Part shown: piece after piece, positions 15,644-24,090 of the stretch | Numbering within the stretch: position 1 is the first letter of the stretch | Layout: each line of letters begins with the position of its first letter | From: CAYSUS01 sp964434165 | GTDB taxonomy: Bacteria > Planctomycetota > Planctomycetia > Pirellulales > Thermoguttaceae | NCBI GenBank assembly: GCA_964434165.1 | Contig: CAYSUS010000041.1 | Location: 1-64,000 of the forward strand | Direction of reading: 5' to 3' | Length of the DNA stretch: 64,000 nt | The notes under the pieces: model-generated | The model's input: the letters and a program-made list of their open reading frames with translations, nothing else | Databases searched by the model: none | Told to the model about the DNA's origin: nothing | Made by a program: the position numbers and the translations under genes

Positions 15644-16771
15644 CTACTCATGCCGCAGGCCATCCGTCGGCATCAGCCCGGCCGCGCGCACCGCCGGGTA
15701 GAGCCCACCGGCCACGCCCAGCAGAAGTGCCAGGGCAAATCCCTGGAGCACGACCACGAGGCTCAGATCGCCAGCCACCATGCGCCCGGCCGCGGGAATG
15801 CGGCTGAGTCCCTGGGTCAGACCGATCGCCAGGAGCGTCCCGGCGATCGCGCCGGCAAGGCCCAGCAATACGGACTCCAGGAGGATCAGTTCCATCACGC
15901 GCCACCTGCGCCAGCCCACCGCGCGGAGCACGCACAGCTCGCGCGTTCGCTCAAACACGGCGGTGAGCATGGTGTTGACCATGCCGATCGTGCCGAGGAT
16001 CAGCGCGAGGGCCGAGGTCATCCACGCCGCGGCCTTGGCCAGGCGGATCTCGACGGCCGAGTCCACGTAGTCCGGTAGCGGCAAAGCCTCCAGGTGCGGG
16101 GCCAGACTCTCGATCTGTCGACGCACGCGCCCCAGGGCCGCCGGATCGCTGCGATCCACGATCACGTTGAACGCCGTGACCTTGCCCTCCAGGTCCAACA
16201 GGCGCTGCAACTCGGCCAGCGGGACGATCATGAGGCTGCTTTCCAGGTGATTGCGGCTCTCATAGACCCCGACGATTCGAAAGATCTCGCCGGGCACCAG
16301 CTCGAGCGTGTCGCCGGTCCGCTTCTGAAGGCTGTCTGCCAGGCGCGGCCCGAGCACGGCCACACGCCCATCGCCGGGGCGCAGCAGCCGACCCTCGCGA
16401 ACCTCGAGATCCTCCAGCAGGAAGCTCTCGGCCGGCATGCCGCGGACCATCACGCCGAACACGTCCAACTCGGGAAAAGAGAATGGCGAGGTCATACCGC
16501 ACGACACCCGGCGCACGTCGGGCAGGCTCCGGATCCGCGGGCCGAGATCCTCGTCCAGCACGCTGTTCATCTTCTGGAGACCGCCCTTGCGAAGCACGAC
16601 CAGGTCCACGCCCCGCTGCTGGAACAAGGACAGAAGCGCCTTCTCGAAGGAATCGGCAATGCCCACCAGGGCCACGACCGCGCCCACGGCCACGGCCACA
16701 CCCGTGACGGTCAGCCCGGTGCGGATGGGCCGGCGGAAGAGGTTCTTCCAGGCAAACTCGATCAGGCGCAT
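15644..16771 (-). CDS. FtsX/MacB-type ABC transporter permease (second of a tandem pair)
   Basis: The 375-residue membrane protein has one N-terminal transmembrane helix (residues about 20-42, TGLTVTGVAVAVGAVVALVG). A periplasmic MacB-PCD-like domain spans about 45-240. Three C-terminal helices (about 260-370) carry the FtsX signature FERTRELCVLRAVGWRR. It ends in LMPTDGLRHE, as LolC/MacB-type permeases do. No ATPase domain is fused. The ATG is preceded by GGCAGGAG. It lies 64 bp behind a paralogous permease with which it probably forms a heterodimer. No ATP-binding subunit or membrane-fusion protein is adjacent, so the exported substrate and energy source are unknown. Confidence 0.85.
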   Translation of the reverse strand: MRLIEFAWKNLFRRPIRTGLTVTGVAVAVGAVVALVGIADSFEKALLSLFQQRGVDLVVLRKGGLQKMNSVLDEDLGPRIRSLPDVRRVSCGMTSPFSFPELDVFGVMVRGMPAESFLLEDLEVREGRLLRPGDGRVAVLGPRLADSLQKRTGDTLELVPGEIFRIVGVYESRNHLESSLMIVPLAELQRLLDLEGKVTAFNVIVDRSDPAALGRVRRQIESLAPHLEALPLPDYVDSAVEIRLAKAAAWMTSALALILGTIGMVNTMLTAVFERTRELCVLRAVGWRRWRVMELILLESVLLGLAGAIAGTLLAIGLTQGLSRIPAAGRMVAGDLSLVVVLQGFALALLLGVAGGLYPAVRAAGLMPTDGLRHE

Positions 16772-16835
16772 GCGGTCTCCTGCCTTGGCGAACCCGATGC
16801 CGCAGGACGGAGTACCACTCCGCCCCGGATCCATG

Positions 16836-17987
16836 CTACTCGTGACGGATGGCCTCGGTCGGGGCGAGGCTCGCGCCGCGCAACGCCGGATAGGCCCCGC
16901 CGGCCAGCCCCACGACCACGGCCATGAGGAATCCGACGCCCACGACCATCGGCGGCACCGTGCCCTCGACGTACCCGCTGGCCGTGGGGAACGTGGCCAG
17001 CCATCGGGTAACGACCACCGCGCCCAGGCTCCCCAGCACGGCTCCGGCCAATCCCAGAAGCAGCGACTCGCCGAGGATCATCGACACGATCCGTCGCCGC
17101 CGCCACCCGATCGCCCGCAGGATGCCGATCTCGCGGGTCCGCTCGAACACCGACATGATCATCGTGTTGAGCATGCCGATAAAGCCGATCACCAGAGCGA
17201 TCGCCGAGGTCGTCCACGACATGGCGTGCGACTGCCGGATCTGGAGCGTGCTCTTCACGAGATCGTGGGCGGGCATGGCCTGCAGCCTGAGGCTCCGGCC
17301 TTCCTCGTCGTTGAGCGACCCGATCGCGTCCTGGACTTGTTCCACGAGATGGGCGTGGTCCGGCACGGCTCGCTCGACCACGACCTGGAGGCCCGTGACC
17401 TGCCCCTCCCGATCCATCAGCTCCTGGAGCTCCGCCAGCGGCGTCAATGCCCAGTAGTTCTCAAGGAAGTTGAAGCTGCGAAAGACTCCCACCACCTCGA
17501 ATTCCTCCAGCTCGATCGTGACGGTGTCACCCACGTCCTTGCCGAGATCCTCGGCCAGTACCACCCCGAGCATGGCCGCACGTCCGTCCCCCTCCTTGAG
17601 GCGACGGCCGCGGACCACCTCCAGGTCGGAGAACAGGAAGCTATCGGGCTTGACGCCCTGGACCGGCACTCCGATCAGGTCCCGCTCGGGGAAGGAGATC
17701 ACATCCATCAGCCCGCCGGTGACCGCCTCGACGCCGGGGATTCGGCCAACCAGCTCCTCGGACTCCTCGCGGATGCTGCTGGTAAGGCGCTCCGTCACTC
17801 CAGCGCGGAACACGACCAGATCGACTTGCCGCTGTTCGTAGTGCTGAAGGAACGCCTGCTCGAAACCGTGGGAGATGCCCAACAGGGCCACCACGGCCCC
17901 CACGGCCAAGGCCATGCCGGAGATCGTCAGCAACGATCGGACCTTGCGGCGGAGAACGTTTTTGCAGACGAAGGTCGAGAATCGCAT
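16836..17987 (-). CDS. FtsX/MacB-type ABC transporter permease (first of a tandem pair)
   Basis: The 383-residue protein has the same plan as its downstream neighbour: one N-terminal helix (SLLTISGMALAVGAVVALLG), a large periplasmic domain, and three C-terminal helices with FERTREIGILRAIGWRRRR. It ends in LAPTEAIRHE. The motif spacing and many identical positions show that the two genes arose by duplication. It has no fused ATPase. Upstream is 571 bp without a recognisable gene and then a gene on the opposite strand, so the ATPase partner is not in this operon. Confidence 0.85.
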   Translation of the reverse strand: MRFSTFVCKNVLRRKVRSLLTISGMALAVGAVVALLGISHGFEQAFLQHYEQRQVDLVVFRAGVTERLTSSIREESEELVGRIPGVEAVTGGLMDVISFPERDLIGVPVQGVKPDSFLFSDLEVVRGRRLKEGDGRAAMLGVVLAEDLGKDVGDTVTIELEEFEVVGVFRSFNFLENYWALTPLAELQELMDREGQVTGLQVVVERAVPDHAHLVEQVQDAIGSLNDEEGRSLRLQAMPAHDLVKSTLQIRQSHAMSWTTSAIALVIGFIGMLNTMIMSVFERTREIGILRAIGWRRRRIVSMILGESLLLGLAGAVLGSLGAVVVTRWLATFPTASGYVEGTVPPMVVGVGFLMAVVVGLAGGAYPALRGASLAPTEAIRHE

Positions 17988-18558
17988 GATCGCGCGGGTT
18001 GGGAGATCGCCCCCCTAGAGCTCGAGCCCAGGACGCGGGGCTGGAGGCACACGCCGAATTCCGACGGGGCCCAGCCCGGGAGAGTGTTGGGCGTGATTCT
18101 AGCGTGATCGGCGGCACCTGCCTACTCGTTTGAGAGCGAGGCACCTGGCCCTGCCCCGCCTCAGGTGCTGCGGCCGCGGGGCGCTGCAGGGACCAGTCAG
18201 GCATTTCGTTCTCCCCGGCGAACATCCCGGACCGCGTTACGTGAAGTCCCTTCCAATGGCGGTATTGACCGTGCCTCAAGCGCCTCTAAGATTCCCTGCT
18301 GGGCCACGATCAGGGGGCACCATTCCCCTTGATTGTGCATAGCCTTTGTGCAATATGGCGCGAGGAAGCAACCGCCGTGTAGGGCGGCGGTGCGGCTGGT
18401 CGTGGCAGAGCCGTCGTCGGGGGTGGGCACGGCGCTCGCCGTCGCCGTCGCGGTCCCTCTCCTGCGTGCGGTCGCTAGGCCAAAAGGCGTTTCGGTTGCC
18501 TTGGGGGCAAGGTCTGGCTCTGGGGCAGTTTCTATCCTTTCGATTCGGGAGAGCTGAA
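17988..18558. other. 571-bp gene-free region
   Basis: This stretch separates the divergent permease pair and the fasciclin gene, so promoters for both should be here. Several frames stay open, but none gives a recognisable protein or a convincing start and ribosome binding site. The region near 18420-18470 is a GCC/GTC-rich run. I see no clear promoter hexamers. Confidence 0.4.
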
Positions 18559-19056
18559 ATGATGAGATTGGTTATGGGCGCGCTCGCTGTCGTGCTGGGG
18601 GCCTCGCCTTGCCTGGCGGACTGTGGAACCTGCGACAAGACCATTGTGGAGGTCGCCGCCGGGGCCGACGACTTCAAAACGCTGGTCGCCGCGGTCAAGG
18701 CCGCGGACCTGGTGGACACGCTTTCCGGCAAGGGCCCGTTCACCGTGTTCGCCCCCACCAACGCGGCCTTCGAGAAGCTGCCGGAAGGAACGCTCGACAC
18801 GCTTCTGAAACCGGAGAACAAGGACAAGCTGACGGCCATCCTCACCTACCACGTCGTGCCGGGCAAGGTGATGGCGGCCGACGTGGTCAAGCTCAAGAGC
18901 GCAGAGACCGTGCAGGGCAAGAAGATCCGCATCCGCGTCAAGGACGACAAGGTGATGGTCAACAAGGCAAACGTTGTGAAGACCGACATCGTCTGCAAGA
19001 ACGGGGTGATCCATGTGATCGACGCCGTGATCCTCCCGCCGAAGGAGAAGAAGTAG
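18559..19056 (+). CDS. Secreted fasciclin-domain protein
   Basis: The 165-residue protein consists of a signal peptide (cleavage after CLA, residue about 21) and one fasciclin (FAS1) domain. Motifs FKTLVAAVKAADLVDTL, GPFTVFAPTNAAFEKLP and LTYHVVPGKVMAADVV are the H1 and central FAS1 signatures, and GVIHVIDAVILPP is the H2 region. FAS1 domains mediate adhesion or binding at the cell surface. The start is the first of two ATG codons, with GGGAGA upstream; a longer in-frame extension to 18346 reads as GC-driven peptide. It ends in a short basic tail (PPKEKK). Confidence 0.9.
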   Translation: MMRLVMGALAVVLGASPCLADCGTCDKTIVEVAAGADDFKTLVAAVKAADLVDTLSGKGPFTVFAPTNAAFEKLPEGTLDTLLKPENKDKLTAILTYHVVPGKVMAADVVKLKSAETVQGKKIRIRVKDDKVMVNKANVVKTDIVCKNGVIHVIDAVILPPKEKK

Positions 19057-19460
19057 CCGAAGGTCAGGTCCAGCCCGACGTTTGAACGGGCACGGGCAAC
19101 GTCCGAAGAGCTCGAAAGGGCCGGGCGGGGATTGCGCCTCCTCACGTTCAGGGTTCAGGTCGGGCCGCATACCGCCGAGCTTCGACGACCAGGAATCCAC
19201 TCTCGACAACCGCCCTGTGCCGGGGACCCGGCCGGCTTTCCGCCGGCTGGGTCGCTTTGTTTCCGGACGGCGTGTTCCGCGCGCCGGACCCCGCGCGCAA
19301 GCTCCTGGCGTGCTAGAGTCTTATGGGCCCCTGCGCAGCGACAAGACGCCGAGGCTGCCGACCGACGCCCGAGCGTCGGTCAGCCCCGTGTTGAACCGCT
19401 GGGCGGGAAGCCGCGCGGTGTCCGCGAAGCAACACGACACGCGAAGAGGTGCATGGCCGG
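19057..19460. other. 404-bp gene-free region with hairpins
   Basis: No gene is supported here. Two hairpins are visible: a 6-bp GCCGGC stem with a 5-nt loop around 19230-19246, and a stronger one listed separately at 19360-19381. They could end fasciclin transcription or lie in the leader of the next gene. Confidence 0.4.
19360..19381. terminator. Perfect 9-bp hairpin in the leader of the next gene
   Basis: GACCGACGC, loop CCGA, GCGTCGGTC: a perfect 9-bp stem with a 4-nt loop, 80 bp before the next gene's start and about 300 bp after the fasciclin stop. No U-tract follows, so it may be a leader structure rather than a classical terminator. Confidence 0.35.
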
Positions 19461-20453
19461 ATGTCGGAAACCACAGCCTCCCCTCAAGCGCGCGGAACCG
19501 CGAGAGAGTGCCGACCGTCGAGCGCGCGGCGGCTGATCGGGATGATGGCCTTGTGCGGCTGCGCGATCTGGATCATGCGCCTTGAGCCCTGGTCGCGGAT
19601 CCCCCGCCCCAATCACAACCGCCTGCTTCTGGAGCAGCAGAGCGGCGTTGACGGCGAATACCCCATTCCTCTCAACGAACCCATTGAGTTCGACGGGCTC
19701 TCTCGCGATGCGGTGCTCCGACTGCGGCGAGAGGCCGTGGCTGAGCATCCCGCCCTCGTCGCCCCAGGATACCGGCCGTCGCACGCCGTGTTCGGTCAGA
19801 TCGAGGACGGTCGTCCCTGGTGGGGCATCGAGGGCCAGTACTTCCGCGGCCCGGGGCCGCGGAGCATCGAGGGACCGTCAGAGGAATCGCGATTCGTATT
19901 GAATCCCTTTCTGTTGGTGGCCGTGGACTTCACGGGCCTGACGCCCTGGTCGCGCGGGTTCGAGTGGGATCGCGATCGAATCGATCCGGAACTCCTGCGT
20001 CGTCAGGGGTTTCCGTTCTACTGCCGACCGGCTTCGCTCGTGTGGCTTCCGTCGCAACCACGTGCGCAGGTGACCTACAACCTGAGCGAACATCTCGCCC
20101 TGCTTGCTCCGCTGACGAAGCGGCCGATGACCGTCCAGGATGCGTGGTTCTGCCTGTTACCGGACAACGCACGCGACCTGAACCTCAATTACCTGCACGT
20201 CTCGCCCGAGTCGATGGTCAACGTCGTCAAGCCCGATCTGCCCTCGCGGCCCGTCCACATCAAGCATTTCCTCCACCGTGGCGGCAGCTGCGGCTATCCC
20301 GGGGGCTGCAACAACGGCAGCCCGTATCAGCCGGAGCTGGACGGCTATCGAGTGAGCGGCCTTCCGGCAAGCTTCGACGTGCTCCTCTGGCGCGAGCTGC
20401 CCGACGACGTGCGCCGGCGGGCCGACATGCGTTTCACGATTCGTATCCGCTAA
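19461..20453 (+). CDS. Conserved-looking membrane-anchored protein of unknown function
   Basis: The 330-residue product has a short basic N-terminus, one hydrophobic segment (LIGMMALCGCAIWIMRL, about residues 25-42) and then a soluble domain predicted to be outside the cytoplasm. Distinctive segments are WWGIEGQYFRGPGPRSIEG, LNPFLLVAVDFTGLTPWSRG and HRGGSCGYPGGCNNGSPYQP; the last has two cysteines that could pair. I do not recognise a family or catalytic motif. The start is uncertain: a GTG lies at 19449, and the ATG at 19461 has AAGAGG 11 bp upstream. The neighbours give no clue; it is alone on its strand. Confidence 0.65.
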   Translation: MSETTASPQARGTARECRPSSARRLIGMMALCGCAIWIMRLEPWSRIPRPNHNRLLLEQQSGVDGEYPIPLNEPIEFDGLSRDAVLRLRREAVAEHPALVAPGYRPSHAVFGQIEDGRPWWGIEGQYFRGPGPRSIEGPSEESRFVLNPFLLVAVDFTGLTPWSRGFEWDRDRIDPELLRRQGFPFYCRPASLVWLPSQPRAQVTYNLSEHLALLAPLTKRPMTVQDAWFCLLPDNARDLNLNYLHVSPESMVNVVKPDLPSRPVHIKHFLHRGGSCGYPGGCNNGSPYQPELDGYRVSGLPASFDVLLWRELPDDVRRRADMRFTIRIR

Positions 20454-20492
20454 CCACGGCACGGGTGACGGGGCGGTGGTGAGTTGTCCGTG

Positions 20493-20537
20493 CTTCTCCC
20501 CCCTCCCGCGTGCGGCAGAGGGGCCGGGGGTGAGGGC
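20493..20537. repeat. Diverged copy of the palindromic CTCCC-TGCGG-GAG repeat
   Basis: CTTCTCCCCCCTCCCGCG followed by TGCGGCAGAGGGGCCGGGGG and TGAGGG matches, with several differences, the palindromic repeat found twice inside dnaE2 at 62933-63051. Its minus-strand translation still shows the telltale SPHPRPL. It lies in the 420-bp gap after the unknown protein gene. Confidence 0.55.
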
Positions 20538-20831
20538 TGCTCACGCAACAACCGGCATTGGCCTTTCTCCCCCGAACCCAGCCGACGGATGCCGGTACGT
20601 CCCGGGGTCGATCTCTGGGCCCAATTCGAGCATCCACAAGGCTGGACAAGCCCGCCATGGTACCCGCTGGCGGGAGATACTCAGCCGGAGTATCCATCGC
20701 GCGTCGGCATCCGGGAGGTTAGCCCCTGGGATGCGAGACCGAAACGCACGGAATCCCCCCAGGGGCGGCAGACGACATGCGCCAACGCCGGTGTCGCCCC
20801 TGCCGGGGCTGCGCTGCTTTCAACAGGAGTC
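20538..20831. other. Gene-free region between convergent genes
   Basis: No gene is seen between 20454 and 20873. Besides the two listed repeats there is a 7-bp hairpin, GATACTC-AGCCG-GAGTATC, at 20676-20694. Together with the 33-bp hairpin at 20832 this makes a cluster of secondary-structure elements between two convergent genes. Confidence 0.4.
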
Positions 20832-20864
20832 AGACTTTCGAAGTCTTGAAGACGTGGGAAGTCT
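20832..20864. repeat. 33-bp hairpin repeat, copy B (probable bidirectional terminator)
   Basis: AGACTTTCGAAGTCT, loop TGA, AGACGTGGGAAGTCT. It has the same 15-3-15 layout as copy A with mismatched positions. It ends 9 bp before the stop of the minus-strand agmatine deiminase gene and lies between convergent genes. Confidence 0.7.
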
Positions 20865-20873
20865 CAAGCCGCG

Positions 20874-21944
20874 TCATGTCGCCGGCTCCTGCTGCGAAAG
20901 GCAGTGGAGCGAGCCCAGTCCAAGCACTAGGTCCACGGCGTGGATGCCGACCACGAGCCGATCCGGGAACAGCTCGGCGAGGATCCCGAGGGCCTGGCGG
21001 TCGGCCGGGTCGTTGAACGTCGGCACCAGGACCGCGGCGTTGGCGATGTAGAAATTGGCGTAGCTGGCCGGCAGGCGCTGGTCGCGCCCGTAGAGCGGCG
21101 CCGGCATGGGGAGCAGAACGACCTCGATCTTCGAGCCGTCTTCCAGGCGCATGTCCCGGAGGCGCTCCGCGTTCTCGGCCCCAGGGCCATAGTTCAGGTC
21201 CCTCGGGTCCCGGCACTGGCAGAGGACCACGGTCGTGGGACTGACGAAGCGGCAGACGTCGTCCACGTGCCCGTGCGTGTCGTCGCCGACGATGCCGCGT
21301 CCCAGCCACATGACGTTCGACACGCCCAGATAGCGGCGGAGCGCTTCCTCGAATCCCTCGCGGGAAAGGCCCGGATTGCGGACCTGGACTTCGGAGTCGA
21401 GGTAGCACTCCTCCGTGGTCAGCAGGGAACCGCGCCCGTTGACGTCGATGCCGCCGCCTTCGAGCACGAAGCCTCGTCTGCCGCAAAGGGCCTTGAACAA
21501 GGGAACGCCGAGGAGGCGTGCCGCATGCTCCGGCACTCGGCGGTCGCGGCGCCAGTTGGGGTATCGCGCCCAGGCGTTGAAGTGGAACTGCACGATCGCC
21601 CGCTCGCGGCGCCGGCCTCTTGAGCGGCATACGAACAGCGGGCCGGAGTCGCGCATCCACCCGCGGTCGGTGGCCTTGCGCAGGAAATCGACCTGGCCGA
21701 GGTCGGCATGTGCCGCCTGTAGCACGCGCCGCGCCCGCCGCTCGACCCGTTCCGAGCCGACGAGGATGCGGACGCGCTCGCCCGGGGCGATCTTGCGCAC
21801 GATCTCGCCGAAGACCCACTGCACCGCGGGCAGCTTGCCGGGCCAGTCGCTGGCGTTTTGCGGCCAGCAGAGCCACGTGGCCTCGTGCGGCTCCCATTCG
21901 GCGGGCATGGAGTAGCCGAGCTTTGCGGGCGGCCGCTGGGGCAT
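20874..21944 (-). CDS. aguA: Agmatine deiminase
   Basis: The 356-residue protein hydrolyses agmatine to N-carbamoylputrescine and ammonia in the cytoplasm, a step of putrescine synthesis from arginine. The guanidino-group-modifying fold is recognisable: MPAEWEPHEATWLCWPQ at the N-terminus, WMRDSGPLFV with the substrate-binding aspartate, LEGGGIDVNGRGSLLTTEEC, HGHVDDVCRF with the catalytic histidine, and GLGSLHCLSQQEPA with nucleophile Cys348 close to the end, all as in AguA. Length is normal for the family. I chose the ATG at 21944 over a TTG 13 codons upstream. There is no signal peptide, in contrast to the paralogue at 22876-24039. Confidence 0.88.
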   Translation of the reverse strand: MPQRPPAKLGYSMPAEWEPHEATWLCWPQNASDWPGKLPAVQWVFGEIVRKIAPGERVRILVGSERVERRARRVLQAAHADLGQVDFLRKATDRGWMRDSGPLFVCRSRGRRRERAIVQFHFNAWARYPNWRRDRRVPEHAARLLGVPLFKALCGRRGFVLEGGGIDVNGRGSLLTTEECYLDSEVQVRNPGLSREGFEEALRRYLGVSNVMWLGRGIVGDDTHGHVDDVCRFVSPTTVVLCQCRDPRDLNYGPGAENAERLRDMRLEDGSKIEVVLLPMPAPLYGRDQRLPASYANFYIANAAVLVPTFNDPADRQALGILAELFPDRLVVGIHAVDLVLGLGSLHCLSQQEPAT

Positions 21945-22137
21945 GGGAAGGCTTGTGCGGGCAGGGGTGACCGAGGACGGCAAGCGGACAGCGTATCAGG
22001 TTCGCCCCCGTTGCGACAGGCGACCGCGCGGAACGGGCCGCGGGAACCCTTGTCGCGCTTCGGCGCGACGCCTACACTGGGGCACCTCGACGTCCAGAGC
22101 GCTTCGGACCAGCCCGGCCCCGTTTGCGGAAACCGCC

Positions 22138-22869
22138 ATGACCTTCCACCGATTGAACGCCGATCGGATCACCGAGACGATTGACCTCCTGGCCCACCGG
22201 ATCGAGGAGCGGTTCCCGGGGGCGAGCCTGGCCAAGGTCTGCCGCGATCTGTTGGAGGTCAGCCAGCAGGCAAGCCGGCGCGCGGCGTTCATGGCGCGAC
22301 CGAACTGGCTGATCCGCGGAGCGACCGTGGGCATCGTGGTCCTGATCCTCGCGGGGTCGGCGGCGTCGCTGGCCGTTTTCAAGCTCCCCAACGAAGAGGT
22401 GGACCTGATCGAGTTCACACAACTCCTCGAGGCGGGGATCAACGACCTGGTGCTCATTGGGGCGGCGATCTTCTTCCTGGTCACCCTGGAGAACCGCATC
22501 AAGCGGGGCCGGGCGATCGCGGCGATCCACGAGCTGCGGGCCCTGGTGCACGTGATCGACATGCACCAGTTGACCAAGATCCCCGAGCGGATGATGGCCC
22601 AGTGGCAGGATACGGCCTCCTCCCCGCGCCAGGCGATGACGCCGTTCCAGTTGAGCCGGTACCTGGACTACTGCTCCGAGATGCTCTCGCTGGTGGGCAA
22701 GATCGCCGCGCTGTACGTCGAGGACTTCGACGACGGCGTGACGCTCGAAGCGGCCAACGACGTGGAGAACCTGACCACCGGCCTCTCGCGCAAGATCTGG
22801 CAGAAGATCATGATCCTGCACGGCATGGGGTTCGGGCCGCGAGAGGGTCCGTCGGAACCCGGGACGTGA
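22138..22869 (+). CDS. Conserved hypothetical membrane protein (two transmembrane helices)
   Basis: The 243-residue protein has an amphipathic N-terminal segment, a transmembrane helix at about residues 57-78 (GATVGIVVLILAGSAASLAV), a second at about 98-118 (DLVLIGAAIFFLVTL) and a helical cytoplasmic C-terminal domain. HELRALVHVIDMHQLTK and the region around LSRYLDYCSEMLSLVG are notable. I recognise no named domain. The ATG at 22138 fits better than upstream GTG codons, although the ribosome binding site (GCGGAAA) is weak. It runs between two agmatine-deiminase-family genes of opposite strand, ending 6 bp from the stop of the second, but nothing else links it to them. Confidence 0.75.
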   Translation: MTFHRLNADRITETIDLLAHRIEERFPGASLAKVCRDLLEVSQQASRRAAFMARPNWLIRGATVGIVVLILAGSAASLAVFKLPNEEVDLIEFTQLLEAGINDLVLIGAAIFFLVTLENRIKRGRAIAAIHELRALVHVIDMHQLTKIPERMMAQWQDTASSPRQAMTPFQLSRYLDYCSEMLSLVGKIAALYVEDFDDGVTLEAANDVENLTTGLSRKIWQKIMILHGMGFGPREGPSEPGT

Positions 22870-22875
22870 CCGCGC

Positions 22876-24039
22876 CTACTCGTCCTCGCGATCCGGAACG
22901 GCAGGCCGGACCGCGCGAAGCGTCTCCACGGCGGTGGCCGACGGCACCCACGCCGAGACGCACCGCAGCGCGCCGCCGTCCTGGATCAGGTTCGAGCAGT
23001 CGATCCCCACGATCTTCCAGCCGGGCAGCAATCCGGAAAACACCTCGAGGGCCTTGTTGGCGCCCGCCTGATCCACGGCCGGATAGATGGGCACCAGGGC
23101 CACGCGGTTGGCGAGGATCGCGTTGGTATAGGTTCGCCAGACCCCGTCCGCGTGTGGCGGCATGGGAATGCGAACCACGCGCAACGGGCCGGCCGCCGTG
23201 CGCAGACCCGCCAGGGCCGCGGCGTTGCGGTCGAGCACGGCCGCGTTGACCGGGTCGGTGGCCGGATCGAACCGGCCAACCACGATCTCGTCCGGGGCGG
23301 TGAAGCAGGCGAACATGTCGATGTGGCCCGTGGGCTCCCCCACGAGGGGCTCCAGAATCACTGTGTTCCGGCTGCCGAAGGCGCGACGAAACGACCGACG
23401 AAGCGCCAATTCCGGGTCGGGCTGATCGCCGTTCCGCAACACGGCCGACGCCGAGGTCAGGCACAGCCCGCGCCCGTTGCAGAGGAGGTTACCGCCTTCG
23501 AATACAAGGCGGGTCGGCAGCAGCGAGGCCTGGAAGTGGGCGGCCAGCCGGCCGGGCAGCACGTCGTCGTCGGTTCTGCCCGGGTCCGGATAGTCGGTAT
23601 CCACGGCCGCGCGGTGAACCTCGTGGAGCTTCACGAAGATCGGCCCGTAGTCGCGGATCCAGAGCGTGTTGTGGGGGATCTCGATCAGGGTCAGGCTGTC
23701 GCGGGGCAGCTTGCGCGCGAGGAGCGAACGCTCGACCTTCGCCTGTTGCTCCGGATCGTTGACCACGCCAATCAGCCGGGTGCGGCGGCGCAGGGCCTCA
23801 ACGACCTGGAAAAAGGTCTCCGGGCAGCGATCCAGGAGCAGCCCCGCGGGCAGGACGAGGGCCTCCTGGGGCTCGAATTCGGCGGGGAGCCGAATCCAGG
23901 ATGCGGGCGGGGCCTCCGCGAAGGCCGGAAGGAACGCGGGGATCGCCTCGTCTTGGTACCCGCCCGCCCGGGCAGAAAGGAAATCCCCGGAAACCAGAAG
24001 CATAGCGCCGGCCAGGAGAAGACGACGGGCCTTGTTCAC
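22876..24039 (-). CDS. Secreted agmatine deiminase / peptidylarginine deiminase-family protein
   Basis: The 387-residue protein has a signal peptide (cleavage near LSARA-GG) and the agmatine/peptidylarginine deiminase (PAD-porph) fold. Motifs: LPAEFEPQEALVLPAG, NTLWIRDYGPIFVK (substrate aspartate), VFEGGNLLCNGRGLCLTS, GEPTGHIDMFACF (catalytic histidine and aspartate) and DGGALRCVSAWVP with the nucleophilic cysteine. It diverges strongly from the cytoplasmic AguA encoded 1 kb away. Exported homologues include bacterial peptidylarginine deiminases, so a free guanidine compound or protein arginine outside the membrane is a reasonable substrate. Which one cannot be decided here. Confidence 0.8.
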   Translation of the reverse strand: MNKARRLLLAGAMLLVSGDFLSARAGGYQDEAIPAFLPAFAEAPPASWIRLPAEFEPQEALVLPAGLLLDRCPETFFQVVEALRRRTRLIGVVNDPEQQAKVERSLLARKLPRDSLTLIEIPHNTLWIRDYGPIFVKLHEVHRAAVDTDYPDPGRTDDDVLPGRLAAHFQASLLPTRLVFEGGNLLCNGRGLCLTSASAVLRNGDQPDPELALRRSFRRAFGSRNTVILEPLVGEPTGHIDMFACFTAPDEIVVGRFDPATDPVNAAVLDRNAAALAGLRTAAGPLRVVRIPMPPHADGVWRTYTNAILANRVALVPIYPAVDQAGANKALEVFSGLLPGWKIVGIDCSNLIQDGGALRCVSAWVPSATAVETLRAVRPAVPDREDE

Positions 24040-24090
24040 GTGGAGTCCTCGATGGGGTGATGCGTCCTTGCCCCGCGACGGGCAGCGGCG

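Noticed and set aside
12998..16078. 1026-codon plus-strand open frame
   Set aside because: It crosses a sulfatase, an isomerase-like gene and part of a permease on the opposite strand; no domain is visible and the composition is that of a shadow frame.
18346..18558. N-terminal extension of the fasciclin gene
   Set aside because: The extension is Arg/Ser-rich and would bury the signal peptide; the ATG at 18559 has its own binding site and gives a normal signal.
17988..18558. Missing ATP-binding subunit for the permease pair
   Set aside because: I searched all frames for Walker A (GxxGxGKS/T) and ABC signature motifs in this gap and found none.
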